DNA of 64,000 nucleotides from Rhabdophis nuchalis (taxonomy: Eukaryota; Chordata; Lepidosauria; Squamata; Natricidae): positions 47,208,110 to 47,272,109 of the forward strand of contig CM077647.1 in the NCBI GenBank assembly GCA_039707465.1, read 5' to 3'. Positions 43,711 to 54,584 of the stretch are shown one piece after another; positions within the stretch are counted from its first letter, which is position 1; each line of letters opens with the position of its first letter. The notes beneath the pieces were generated by a model. It was not told the DNA's origin. It saw nothing but the letters and a program-made list of their open reading frames with translations, and made no database searches. A program made the position numbers and the translations under genes.

Positions 43711-44445
43711 GACTGTCAGGAATATAATCCTAGTGTTGGGTTGGCAATATATATATAAGCCATGATTAAATTTGGTATCTGTAACTTTAAAAGCTACAGT
43801 GGAATGTGATTGGCTGCTGCTTCCTCGATCAGCCATAAGAGGAAGCCAGAATCACTGTTAGATTGCTGATCTTTTGAATGGAGACTCTGTATGTCGGGGT
43901 TAGATCAGCGAAGCGAAGAAGCAAGAAGAATTGTGGATTGAGCAACTGTAAGCCAACTGTTTGAGTTATAGACTGTATTTTGATACAAGACTAACTATCA
44001 CTTGTTTGTGATGAAGTAGTTTAGCGGGCGACGCCCAGGGGAAGGGCTCTCTCTGTGGCGGGCCCGGCCCTCTGGAACGACCTTCCCGCCGATATTAGAA
44101 CGACCCCGGACCTCCGCTCCTTCCGTCTTAAATTAAAAACTTACTTTTTCTGTCTGGCCGGCCTGGGATAGTCTCCCTGTCTTGGGGGTTTTACTGGGTA
44201 GTTTTAGTATAGTTAGTTTTATGGGAATTTTAGCACAGGTTAAGTTTAATTTGGTTTTAGAATTGTTTGTATATTTCTTATTGTTTTTATTCTGCCTGTG
44301 CACCGCCCCGAGTCCCTATGGGGAGAGGGAGCGGTTTATAAGTATTAAAATTATTATTATTATTATTATTACCTTATTTTTCCACAACAAGTAAAGTCTA
44401 CTTGTTTTACCATCAGTGTCTGTGACTGTTAGTGTGGATACCTAG
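43711..44445 (+). mobile_element. Solo-LTR-like insertion carrying an L2 tail
   Basis: Starts TGTCAGGAATATAATCCTAG, with TATA-like GGCAATATATATATAAGC shortly after. The same start occurs at 63205 (TGTTAGGACTACAATCCTAG), so this is a repeated LTR-type terminus. The L2 fragment 44023-44371 splits it. The right boundary near 44445 is uncertain and I found no clear TSD. Confidence 0.55.
44023..44371 (+). mobile_element. L2-like LINE 3' fragment
   Basis: Encodes the L2 C-terminus remnant (RATPRGRAL...VAGPALWN-type, decayed), the 3' UTR, and ends in GCACCGCCCCGAGTCCCTAT, then GGGGAGAGGGAGCGG, then ATT repeats. Same 3' end as 27851-27910. Confidence 0.88.
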
Positions 44446-45726
44446 CAATATATCTCTTCCTACATTCCGCTGCATATATCCTCAACACTGGTTATGGGCC
44501 CAGTGTGCCAGGTGCAGCCATAGGGGAGTTGAGTTGCTACACACGCTACATTATACAGATATCTGCTTAATTAATATCCCAGAGAAGATGGCACACAACC
44601 AAGCTCCACGTCTCGTAACGGAGATATCCTCAACAAAGACCAGGACCCCCCTCTGCTGCAGTGTGTGAGAGGGAAATGCTCAAAACACCCTGAGTCCATA
44701 TCAACTTTGCTGGGCCATTTCAGGGCCAGACTTTCATGGTGGTCATGGATGCATACTCCAAATGGCTTGAGGTGATACTAATGCCATCAACCACCTCTGA
44801 TGCCATCATTAAGGCATTACAAAATGTTTGCAACCCATGGACTACCAGACATTTTGGTGTCAGATAATCGGCCACAGCTCATATCCAACCAATCTGAACT
44901 ATTTCTGGCAGGCCATGGCATCTGGCATGCCATGGTCACACCATTCCACCCAGCTACTAATGGACAGGTAGAGAGAATGGTGCAGTCAGCAAAAGAGGTG
45001 CTGGCATGAATGGAACCTGGGGACTGACAAATGCAAATTATATTTATTAGTCCAACATGTTACACCCTGTGCCACGACTAACCGGAGTCTGGCTGAAATT
45101 CTAATGGGCTGCCACCTGAGAACTGATCTGGCCCTATTACACCAAACTATTCTTCTGAGGCACCCACCGACTCAATCAGCAAACTGGTCATTCACTATGG
45201 GGGACTTAGTAAATGCCCACAATTATACCAGGGGTGCCCTGTGGATTCCTGCCCAGATGATCACGATAATTGGACCATGTTCTTACCAAGTGGAGTTGGA
45301 GGATGGCCAAGTATGGCACCGCCACATTGACCAACTGCACAGGCATTTGGGCACCTCTGTCTGCCGCTAGCCGGAATGGACTTCAACAGAAACAAACCCA
45401 GTTGCAGACTCTGAAGCTTCACCACAAAGGGATCTAGAAATCAAATGATGGTCTCGCAACGCAAGTACCTACCAAACCAGGGGCCAGTCAGCAAAGAGTT
45501 CCTGTAGAACTAGTTCCCATTGCAACAGAGACACCAGCGGCTGAGTGTCCAAGATGGCCAAGGGCAGATCCCGCAGCAGCAGCTGCAACCATACCTTCCC
45601 CAAACGTTGGATTAACTGAATTGTGCAGGTCAGGATGAGCGCACCGGCCCCCCAATGACCTATGTGACTACGAATGCTAAAATGCATGCATTTAAATTGA
45701 TAATGTTCCATATTGGTGGGGAGGGG
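44446..45726 (+). pseudogene. Gypsy integrase catalytic core and C-terminus
   Basis: INFAGPFQGQTFMVVMDAYS (about 44700) gives the first Asp. LVSDNRPQL (about 44854; usually SDNGPQF) gives the second. NGQVERMVQSAKE (about 44961) gives the Glu of the D,D-35-E triad. The C-terminal DLVNAHNYTRG, then GPCSYQVELEDGQVW and RHIDQLHRH, follows at 45180-45370. Stops and frameshifts separate the parts. A purine-rich tract (GGTGGGGAGGGG, 45715-45726) just before the 3' LTR is the expected polypurine primer. Confidence 0.85.
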
Positions 45727-45951
45727 TGTTACATATTAAAATGAGTAGCTGAAACTAGTTGCTGAAGTTCTCACTCAGGTCTGTTATTGAAACAGGAAAA
45801 TACTCTAATCCTATTGGTTAACTGGCTGACAGCTTCCTATAAAAGGAGTATTGTCAGCCAGGCTGTTACTTCTGTTGTTCCAATAAGCTAATAAAAGAGC
45901 TTTGCTAAAAGTCACTCTGGCCTCATCTCCATTCTCGGCCAGAACTTAACA
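45727..45951 (+). repeat. Gypsy 3' LTR, 225 bp
   Basis: Begins TG, ends CA. Contains CCTATAAAAGG (TATA-like) and CTAATAAAAGAGC (polyadenylation-like). Uninterrupted counterpart of 30754-32037. Confidence 0.92.
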
Positions 45952-45956
45952 TATAC

Positions 45957-46154
45957 CATAACCTAAACCACAATAATATGTTTTTAGTGGTTCAGTTTTA
46001 CCCTGACTCAAAAAATGTTTTGCACTTATTTCATTTGGACAAATGTCATCTGAAGTCACCAGAAGGAGACATGGTGGAACTGTTCATCACATCATGATAA
46101 CTTACTATTTAATTCATTCAGCAACAGATGCAGGTAGAATAGAATACTGTTTTT
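45957..46154. other. Unique DNA
   Basis: Right flank of the gypsy composite; nothing recognised. Confidence 0.45.
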
Positions 46155-46385
46155 TCACCCACAGTTTAATTTTATTTATTTATATTCCACTTTTATTATT
46201 TTTTACAAATAACTCAAGATGGCAAACATGCACAATACTCCTCCTATTATCTCCACAACAGAACTGGTAGGCAGATTGGGCTAAGAGAAAGTGATTGGCC
46301 CAAAGTCATCCAGCTCGTTTAGGCAGGATTTGCACTCACAATCTCCAGCTTTCTAGTGCCTTAACCATGATACCATAGCTCTAAA
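46155..46385 (+). repeat. Ancient interspersed repeat, copy 2
   Basis: GGCCCAAAGTCATCCAGC, then GCAGGATTTGCACTCACAA, then GCCTTAACCATGATACC parallels 2605-2748. Family unassigned. Confidence 0.6.
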
Positions 46386-46397
46386 TGGTCCTGGCTT

Positions 46398-47533
46398 AAT
46401 CAAATCAAATCAAATCAAGTTTAATTTGTAGACTGCTCCCTCTCCCCGAAGGGACTCGGGGTGGTGCACAGGAGATTTAAAAAGCCTACAAACATAAAAA
46501 CATTATAAATATTATAAAATCAAATAAACAACTATATCCCTGCGCTAAAAACCTAAAATCATTAAAAACGAAACCCCTTAAAAACCCAATTAAAACAATT
46601 TGAATATTCAGACTAAAGGCTGAAAAGGTAGATTAGGCCAGGCCAGCCTGCTGGAAGAAATGAGTTTTAAGCTTTTGGTGGAAGGAGCGGAGGTCCGGGG
46701 TTGTTCTGAGCTCGGGGGGTAGGTCGTTCCATAGGGTTGGGCCTGCCACAGAGAAGGTCCTTCCCCTGGGCGTCACCCGCTGGCATTGCCTAGTGGACGA
46801 CACCCGGAGAAGTCCCTCACTGTGGGAGCGAATCGGTCGAAGGGATGTATGGAGCAGGATGCGATCTCGCAGATAGCTAGGTCCCGTGCCATGGAGCGCT
46901 TTGAAGATGGTAATCAACACCTTGAAGTGCACCCGAAAGACCACAGGCAGCCAGTGCAGCTCACGCAGGAGCGGTGTTACATGGGAATATCTAGGGGCTC
47001 CCAGAATTTCCCGCGCAGCCGCATTCTGGACTAGCTGCAGTCTTCGGGTGCACCTCAAGGGAAGCCCCATGTAGAGAGCATTACAGTAGTCTAGGCGGGA
47101 TGTCTCAAGGGCATGAGTGACCGTGCGAAGGGCATCCCGGTCCAATAGGGGACGCAACTGGCACACCAGGCGAACCTGGTAGAACGCCCCCCTGGCCACG
47201 GCCGTCACTTGATCTTCCATAGACAGCCGGGTATCCAGGAGGACGCCCAAATTGCGTGCCCCATCCACAGGGGCTAGATGTTCACCCCCTATGGCCAGTG
47301 ATGGAGTAAACTGGTTGTACCGGGACGCCGGAAGCCACAGCCACTCAGTCTTGGATGGGTTGAGTCTGAGTCTGTTCCTTCCCATCCAGACCCGCACGGC
47401 TTCCACGCACCGGGACATCACTTCGACGGCATCTTTGGGGTGGTTCGGGGTAGATATATACAGCTGAGTATCGTCAGCATAGAGATAGTACTCTACTCCA
47501 AAAACCCCAGCGGCTTCATATATGTGTTAAACA
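46398..47533 (-). mobile_element. L2-like LINE 3' portion, minus strand
   Basis: On the plus strand it starts with AAATC repeats (tail complement), then the shared L2 3' end. It ends at GTTAAACA, where the sequence stops matching the longer L2 copy (36920), just left of the DIRS element. 5'-truncated. Confidence 0.9.
46633..47421 (-). pseudogene. L2-like RT C-terminus, 262 aa open
   Basis: The frame runs from WMGRNRLRLNPSKTEWLWLP through LQLVQNAAAREILG and RELHWLPVVFRVHFKVL to GRTFSVAGPTLWNDLP. It lacks the RT catalytic core, which was never copied (5' truncation), so it is non-functional although open. Confidence 0.88.
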
Positions 47534-47575
47534 TAAGTTGAATGACCATTGTCCTACCTGAAGGGTCCATCTCTG

Positions 47576-47682
47576 TGCACTTCCGCAGTGGCCAAGGAAG
47601 GGTTAATTTACGTCTCACTGCCCATGGACTGGATTGAAAGCTTCTTAGTCCCGCCTTTCTTCCCATAATCCTCAGTTTCAAT
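47576..47682 (+). repeat. DIRS left inverted terminal repeat
   Basis: CTGCCCATGGACTGGATTGA and the surrounding 100 bp are an inverted match of 53461-53568. Confidence 0.92.
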
Positions 47683-47786
47683 GAAGGAAAGCAACATCAT
47701 AACGGACCGTGACCTCGACACCTCCACAAGACGACCTGCAATCAAACAGGTACGCACAACACAAAGAGAGAGAGAAGAGGGAGGGA

Positions 47787-47876
47787 CTTGGCCACTGCGG
47801 AAGTGCACAGAGATGGACCCTTTAGGTAGGACAATGGTCAATCTCCTGTGCACTTCCTTCAGTGGCCAAGGAAGGG
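47787..47876. promoter_or_regulatory. DIRS internal complementary region
   Basis: 47787-47840 is complementary to the left end of the element (47543-47596), and 47841-47876 to the right end (53540-53574). The junction ACAATGGTCA|ATCTCCTG marks the circle junction. It templates end completion in the DIRS life cycle (established for DIRS1). Confidence 0.92.
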
Positions 47877-47929
47877 ACATGCCAAAGCAATAATGTCACT
47901 GGGCGGGTGCCACAGCAGATCAGTCCGTG

Positions 47930-49060
47930 TCAGGAATCGGTAGAGACAACGCTGTGCAGAACGCGGCGGCCAAAGGCGGCGTCAGCTGAGGCGTACTTGT
48001 CAAGCTTGTAATGTCTGGCAAACAAGGAGGGCGTCACCCACGTGGCGGCCCTGCAAATCTCTTCTAGTGGAGCCTGGGAGGCCCAGGCCGCAGTGGTTGC
48101 TACGCTTCTGGTAGAGTGGGCCATCAAGCCCACCGGTTTCGGCTTGCCCTGCTGTTCGTATGCGAGGGAGATGCAAGCCTTGAGCCAGCGAGCGATGGTG
48201 GAAGAAGACACCTTGAGGCCCATAGTGGCGGGCAAAAAGGAAATAAACAGGTTCTCCGACCGATGAAAGGAGGAGGTGCGCTTGATGTAGTATTTCAAAG
48301 CTCTTCTCACATCCAACGTGTGCCAGCGTCGTTCCCTAGGATGCGCTGGACGCGGACAAAAATTGGGAAGGACGATCTCCTGAGCCCTGTGAAAATGTGA
48401 GTTGATCTTGGGCACAAAGCTGGGGTCAAGTCGAAGGACGACTCTGTCGCTGTGAACCACGCACAGTTCTGCCCGAACAGAAAGAGCAGCCAACTCCGAC
48501 ACCCTCCTTGCCGAAGTGATAGCGACAAGGAAGGCAGTTTTGAGGGAGAGGTGATGTAGGGACGAGGCGGCAAGTGGTTCGAATGGTGGATCAGACTAGG
48601 CACGGAGGACAGTGGAGAGATCCCATGACGGAAACCTGTGAACTGTAGAGGGTCGGAGGTTGGAAGCACCCCTAAGGAAGGCACGAACGTTGGGGTGACG
48701 AGAAAGCGGCAGTCCCAAATCCGTCGAGATTTATTATTATTTATTTATTTATTCAATTTATATCCCGCCCTTCTCTGAACTGACCCAGAGATGACCGTTG
48801 CAGGAGCTGCCACCTGATGCTTCAAAGTGTTGGGTGCGAGACCTTTGTCGAGGCCGGATTGGAGGAAGTCCAAGATGCGAGAGACCGAAGCCGATAAAGG
48901 GGACAGGCAGTGAGACTCGCACCATGTCGAGAACGCTGACCAGGTAGCCCCATAAATTCTGGTGGTAGACGGGCACCTGGCCTCCTGAATGGTGCGGATG
49001 ACCCGCTCTGACAGGTGGGCGCGAGCTAAGAGTTCCGTTCAACCGCCAGGTGGTCAAATT
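47930..49060 (-). pseudogene. DIRS tyrosine recombinase, broken
   Basis: Integrates the circular DNA copy. The N-terminal part (RIYGATWSAFSTWCESHC onward, about 48995-48790) is followed, after a 57-bp insertion, by HPNVRAFLRGASNLRPSTVH and a stop codon (TAG on the minus strand at 48598-48596). The catalytic domain then runs 48540-47930: TSARRVSELAAL with the first Arg, LMAHSTRS giving H-x-x-R, and RHYKLD with the nucleophilic Tyr. The catalytic set is intact but the gene is interrupted by the stop, the insertion and frame changes. Confidence 0.88.
48731..48787 (-). mobile_element. 57-bp LINE-tail micro-insertion in the DIRS recombinase
   Basis: Minus strand: CTGGGTCAGTTCAGAGAAGG, then GCGGGATATAAATTGAATAA, then AAAT/AAT repeats. 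It matches the LINE tail at 18240-18293 and is flanked by the 5-bp repeat GAGAT at 48726-48730 and 48788-48792. Confidence 0.82.
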
Positions 49061-49099
49061 GAGCCAGTGGGGCTCGGGGTGAAGCACAGCTCCCTGGCA

Positions 49100-50960
49100 G
49101 AGTATGATCAGGTTCCGCGGAATCTGCAGGGTGGACTGGTCGACAGGTTGCGAAGGTCAGCAAACCAAGACCTGCGAGGCCAGTAGGGAGCCAGCAGGAG
49201 AACGTCCGCCCGTTCCTGAAGGATCTTCCTGATGACACGGGGCAGGAGCGGGATCGGGGGGGACGCATAGAGGAGCCCGGGGGGGCACGGACTGTGGAGG
49301 GCATCCATCCCCTCCGCCTGAGGATAGAGGTATCTGGCGAAGAAGCGGGGCAACTGGGTGTTGGTCGGGGTGGCAAAGAGGTCACCAGTGGAGTGCCGAA
49401 TCGATGACAAAGAAGCTGGAACACGTCCGGGTGGAGTTGCCATTCGGATGGGTCTAGGGTGGTTCGACTTAGCCAATCCGCCCGAACATTGTCCACACCT
49501 GAAATGTGTTCCACTCTGATGGAGCCTAGGTGACGTTCGGCCCATCTGCCCAGCGCTTCCGCCTCCATCATCAGGGCGCTGGACCTGGTACCCCCCTTGT
49601 GATTGATATGCGCCTTTGTCGCAATATTGTCCATGCGCACTAGAAGGTGTTGACCCTCGACCTCTGGCTGGAGCTGGCGCAGTGCGAGGCGAACCGCCTG
49701 CAACTCGAGCCAATTGATGTTGTTGGCAAGTTCGCGAGACGTCCATCTGCCCTGGACCATCCTGTGATCGAGATGTGCCCCCCACCCAAGCAGACTGGCA
49801 TCCGATGTGAGAATCAGACGGTCGGGCTCTTGAAAGAGGCAGCCCTTCAGCAGGGCCGGGGAGAGCCACCAGTGTAGGGAGCGGCGTACCTTTGGGGGAA
49901 GCTGCACACACAAATTGGAATTACTGGCATTGGCCCTCTGCGAGGGAAGAAGAAACCATTGAAGTTCCCGCGCGTGAAGGCGAGCCCAAGGAACTATTGA
50001 CAGACAGGATATAATCTTTCCCAGCAATTGGGAAACAAGGATAATCGGAACGGACTTGGATGTTAGAACCTTGCGGGCTGTCTCTTGCAAGCTGGCCACG
50101 CGGTCTGGAGAGAGGCGGACTATGCATGAGCAGGTGTTGATCAGTGTTCCCAGGTGAAGCACCTCTGTTGATGGTGTGAGGTGACTCTTCTCCCGGTTGA
50201 TGGTGAACCTGTGATATTGGAGGGAGTCCATAGTGGTCTGCAGGTCCCTGAGCGCCTGAGCCTGTGATGGGGATTGGATCAAGATGTCGTCTAAATAACA
50301 TTGTAGGCAAATCGGGCGCTTCCTGAGGTCCGCTGCCACCGCGGCCAGGAGTTTGGTGAACACTCTCGGGGCTGACGATAATCCGAACGGGAGAGCCCAG
50401 TACTGGTAGTGGTGCCCTGCATAGTAGAAGCGGAGGAACTTCCAGTGGACTGGGCGGATGGGAACATGTAGATAGGCCTCCTTCAGGTCGATGGAGGTCA
50501 GCAGGTCTCCCGGGCGAAGGCAGCCCAGGATCGAGTGGAGAGACTGCATCTTGAACCTCTTGTAGGCAATGTGGAAGTTGAGGTCCTTTAGGTCCAAGAT
50601 GGCTCGCCACCCGCCCGAGCTTTTGGGCACGAGGAAAAGGATGGAGTAATAGCCTCTCCTCACCTGGCCCGGGGGAACTGGTTCCACTGCCCTGATTTCT
50701 AACAAATGCCGGATCTCTGCTTCCATGAGCCCTCTCTTGGTGGCACACCTGGGGGTGGTGCATCGGATGAACCGATGGGGGGGGGGAGAAACGAACTCTA
50801 AGGTGAGACCGACTTGAACAGTTTGCAATACCCACGCATCTGTCGTGGTCGCCTCCCAGCGATCCGCAAACAGCTGAAGCCGGCCCCCTATGGGTGCTAC
50901 TAGTTGGTGGTCACTTATTGCAGCGGAAAGGCCGATTGGCCTGTCCACCACCACGAAAGG
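49100..50960 (-). pseudogene. DIRS reverse transcriptase / RNase H, one late frameshift
   Basis: Open from about 50960 to 49390. RT: LVPKSSGGWRAILDLKDLN, LTSIDLKEAYLHVPI (Asp), LPFGLSSAPRVFTKLL, CYLDDILIQSP at 50300-50276 (Asp-Asp). RNase H: LTSDASLLGWGAHL, WLELQAVRLAL, LVRMDNIATKAHIN and DNVRADWLSR, so all four acidic positions are kept. Near 49390 the frame shifts: the conserved continuation DLFATPTNTQLPRFFARY to CRFRGT lies in the next frame, 49390-49108. The apparent 1372-residue frame (53144-49026) fuses a shadow 5' part, mid-gag, RT/RNase H and a shadow end. Confidence 0.92.
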
Positions 50961-52674
50961 GGCGCCGGCCGTAAGACTGCTGGCGGTACCTGTCCCGAAA
51001 TGGCTGTCTATCCTGAGGGCGGTCAGAGCCCTGGGAGAAGTTGCGGGAAAAGGAAGAGGAGGAGGTGGAAGGAGCCGCCTGGGAGGTGGAAGCCCGAAAG
51101 GATTGCTTGCGGAAGGAGGAGGGCCTGCGGTCCTGTTTACGGGACACGAGGGCATGACCTTTCTCTTGTCCTTGTTCCCTATGAGGACTGAGTCAAGGGC
51201 GTCACCAAAGAGCTTGTCCCCCTTAAAGGGGGCGGAGGCAAGCTTCCACTTAGAGCGCATGTCGGCGTTCCAGTGGCGCAGCCAAACCAGGTGGCATGAG
51301 GTGATATTGGAGGCCATGGCGCGCAAAGCAAACTTTGCGGCATTGAGTGAGGCATCAGCGGAGAACTGCACCCCTGCCATGATTTTGTTGACATCTTGGC
51401 GCAGGCGAAAATCGCCCTGGGGGAGCTGTTTGAGCAATTGACGGAGCCAGGCAATGGTCGCCCTACTGAAAAAGGAGGCCGAAGCCGATGCCTTGATGGT
51501 CCAGGCAGTAGCCTGATGGGTCTTGTGGCAAGAGCGCTCGGCCCGCTTATCCTCAGCCTTAAGACCCTCTAGGAGATCTGGAGGTAAAATGGAATTAGAA
51601 GTCATGGCCGTGACCAGTGGGTCGACCTCGGGCAATTTGAGGATGTCTTCCATGGAGGGATCCATGGAATAAAAACGTTTGTCATTGGCACTAGGGGTAG
51701 TCCAAGAAGCAGGCTGGGTCCACTGGCGATGCATCACAGATTTGAAAAGTTTAGGAGCAGGGATCAAATCCTGAGCCTGGATTTCATCATCAAATAGACC
51801 CCCACTGGGATCATCAGGGTCTGTAGACTCCTGAGGTGTGGGCGGAGCCTTGGCGGCAGGCGGCTTAGTGTCCATGTGGTTGATGACCTTGGCCTTATAT
51901 AACATGGACTTAAACATTGAGGGAGGAAAGAGCCCAGAAAATGCAGGCTTCTCCACCTCCCTGCCCTCGTCATCAGACAGTTCTGGTTCAGCCAAGTCCC
52001 CAAGTTCCGACACTGACTCAGCGGTCACGATGGAAGGCTGTGGCGAAGACTCCCTGGGAGACCTGGCTCTGCGACTGGAGGGCCGGGTGGTAACAGAGGC
52101 CTTCTCCTTCATGCCCTGAGCGATGCCCTCTGAAATGGCAACCTCTCGCATTTCAGCAGATAGGGTGGGGCCACGGTCCTCAACGGGACGAGTCCTGGGT
52201 TCGGGATCCTTGGAGGAAGAAGGACCAGGGTTATCAAGGGGAGCCCGGATGGATGAGGCCTCATCCCTGGTGTCCTCGCATTCAAAGAGGTCAGTGCCCC
52301 CCCCCAATAGAAGGGGATGGGGACCTGGAATAATCATGGGAATGGTCTGAGGAAATGTCCCCATGACCCTGGTTATTGTTGCCTGAGTGCTGGGCGATTT
52401 CAGGGTCAGCAGCCCGATGGACTTGGGCCACTGTGACCGTTTGCCTTTGGGCCCTATCGAAGCTCCGTTCCAGGGCCCTTTGGCTCCTGGCCTCAGCCCT
52501 GTCCTGCGCTGAAGGGGCCCTCCTAGCATAAGGGCCTCTACTAATCCCTCTGATGGCCTCCCTCGCTGCTCTCCCAGCCCTCCTGGTAAAGGTCCTGTTC
52601 TCCCTAGGTGGAGGGTCCTGGGCCTGGATCTCCATAATCGCGTCCTCCTCACCATTAGGATGAGCGGTGGCCAT
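50911..52674 (-). pseudogene. DIRS gag, two frameshifts
   Basis: Starts ATG 52674 (MATAHPNGEEDAIMEIQ). The first 128 residues are open to 52291, where a run of nine G (minus strand, about 52297-52305) shifts the frame. Gag then continues in the RT frame (DLFECEDTRDE, then GDFRLRQDVNKIM, LVWLRHWNADMRSKWKL, FKGDKLFGDALDSVL), then near 51147 switches again to RKQDRRPSSFRKQSF and an Arg/Gln-rich end GRRPFRGGGQANRPF, stopping at 50911. The middle block is typical of DIRS gag; the basic C-terminus probably binds RNA. Confidence 0.82.
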
Positions 52675-53460
52675 GAGGAGACGCTACAATGAGGCCTGAC
52701 TGGAGGAGGAGGTTGCGGGGCCCCGAGGGAATCAGGGAGGAAGGCAGGCAGGAACGAGGAGCCGAGGAAGGAGGAGGGAGCGAGAGAGAGAGAGAGGGAG
52801 GGATATGGGGCTCGTGGAGGCTGGCAGAAGCGAGTCCTCCAAAAACACCCTTTCGCACTTGCCCAGAGTCCTGCGCTGGCCGAAGGAGACAACCGTTCAC
52901 TAGCGAGGCTGGAGCAGCAATGAGGCAGCCGTTGGTAAAGGCGGGAGCTTTTCGCACCAAAACTCGCCTTCTGCGCAGGTCCAAAATGGCCGCTCCCAAA
53001 TGCTACAGCAGCGCGGGCGGCCTCGGCTTCGTTGGGACAACAGCCCTCGGTCCGATGGCCTCCCAGTGCCGGACGGGCTGCCGAATCGTCGGAAACAACC
53101 CGCCGGTGAAGAGGGGGCTCCGCGGCGATCCCACGATGGGGCAAGGAGCCCGGAAGGCGGAGAGGCGCACCGCTCTCGGGCGAGCGAATCTGGCCTCTCT
53201 CGGCAAGGCAAGCAGCTGGTAAATCCTTCTAGCTGTTTTTCCTTGATCTAAGCAATCCTCAATTAAGAGATCCAAGGGAGGAAAAAAATCAAATAAATCT
53301 GAAAGGGCCAAGGAAAAAGGAGGAATTCTCAGGAAGAAATCAATTTAAGAAAGAGGAACAAATCAAATTCAGAGGAAGAAGGCAAAGAGAAAAAAAATAT
53401 TAAAAGTAATATTTCCCAAAGGAGAGGGAAATTTTGCGTCCGAATTGGGCTGGACTGAAT

Positions 53461-53568
53461 TGAAATTGAGGATTATGGGAAGAAAGGCGGGACTAAGAAG
53501 CTTTCAATCCAGTCCATGGGCAGTGAGACGTAAATTAACCCTTCCTTGGCCACTGAAGGAAGTGTACA
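53461..53568 (-). repeat. DIRS right inverted terminal repeat
   Basis: Inverted partner of 47576-47682, with about 95% agreement by eye; the end AGTGTACAGGAGATT defines the right border. Confidence 0.92.
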
Positions 53569-53575
53569 GGAGATT

Positions 53576-54575
53576 ACAGTTGTCACACAAAGATAAGCAC
53601 TTGTTGTTATACAGTCTTAAGTTTTAGTTTCTATAATGTAATATTTCTTTTACCCAACATGTTTTTTTAGGATCAAGCCATATTTTTAGGTATTAATTTA
53701 TTATGCCACCACATAGTTTATATGGGTTTCTATGTAAACATACTTTCTGTATGTTTACTATTAGTAGAACAATATTTCTGAAATTATTTTAGAAAGACAC
53801 TAATGTTTCTGAATCTGTACATTTGTTTTCTTATTAATTTATGAATTTACAAATGACTTCCATCTCCATCAACCTTAAGCAATGCACCACAGCAATAATG
53901 TAGCCAATGCAATATGTAAAGAGAATTATTGTAATCCGTGTAGATGATACATGATTCAACTCTGCTTTTTTACTTAACTGATGTTCACTGTTGGTGCAGG
54001 AAATAACACAGTGAGTGAAAAGAAAACTTAATAAAGGAAACCACATTTTATAAAATACAAATAGGCAGAACTATTTCCTGTCACTTGAAGCACAACATGC
54101 AACTCTACCCTCTATGAAGCTAAATTAGAAAACTTTCCGGTGGGCAGCCAAGGAATATATTTGCTCAAAATTTGAAAGAAGAATACTAACAAAAGATATG
54201 ATAGTAGCTGATACAAATATTTTAAACAATGTAAACAACCTGAGATTTTAAAAGTATGTGTACAAATATACAAATATATGTATAAAAATAAATAAAACAA
54301 AACAAAACAAAATCTAAGGAATTGTTGAGGAAGAAAGAATGCAGCTACTGAAACTGAGTATTGGGGAGAATGTCCAGACATTAAAAAAATGTTAATCAAT
54401 AGGTATACTCTTTTCCAAACAGCAGCAGACTACTCTTGCTGGAGATTTCAATGATCACCTGCTCAGGATGGTTAAGTGGATTTATGTACTGTGCAGGAAT
54501 TAGGACCAAACAAACAACAAGGATAAGGCTTAGGGTATAATCAGACAACTTTATTAAAATGCAACCCACCAATTT
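53576..54575. other. Unique AT-rich DNA
   Basis: No gene or transposon recognised. Confidence 0.5.
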
Positions 54576-54584
54576 CTGAATTGG

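Larger units (their letters stand above)
30754..45951 (+). mobile_element. Ty3/gypsy LTR retrotransposon expanded by nested insertions
   Basis: Both LTRs begin TGTTACATATTAAAATGAG and end AGAACTTAACA. The 5' LTR is 30754-32037 (with an insertion), the 3' LTR 45727-45951, and the flanking 5-mers CATAC and TATAC fit a 5-bp TSD with one change. Internal order gag zinc knuckle, protease, RT, RNase H, integrase is the Ty3/gypsy order. Once the inserted elements are subtracted, roughly 4-5 kb of gypsy sequence remains, with frameshifts and stops throughout, so it is dead. The nested elements are listed separately. Confidence 0.9.
47543..53575 (-). mobile_element. DIRS-type tyrosine-recombinase retrotransposon, structurally complete
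   Basis: About 6.03 kb, coding on the minus strand in the order gag, RT/RNase H, tyrosine recombinase. Inverted terminal repeats lie at about 47576-47682 and 53461-53568. An internal complementary region at 47787-47876 joins the reverse complement of the left end (47543-47596) to that of the right end (53540-53574). This is the arrangement by which DIRS elements complete circular DNA before recombinase-mediated integration, and it fixes the element ends. There is no TSD, as expected for the group. The coding regions carry frameshifts and a stop. Confidence 0.93.

Noticed and set aside
47930..48502. Phage or bacterial-type integrase acquired by horizontal transfer
   Set aside because: The tyrosine recombinase is part of a DIRS element with matching RT, gag, ITRs and internal complementary region.
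49026..53144. A single 1372-aa host protein
   Set aside because: It contains DIRS mid-gag, RT and RNase H, with shadow sequence at both ends; the real gag start and RNase H end lie in other frames.
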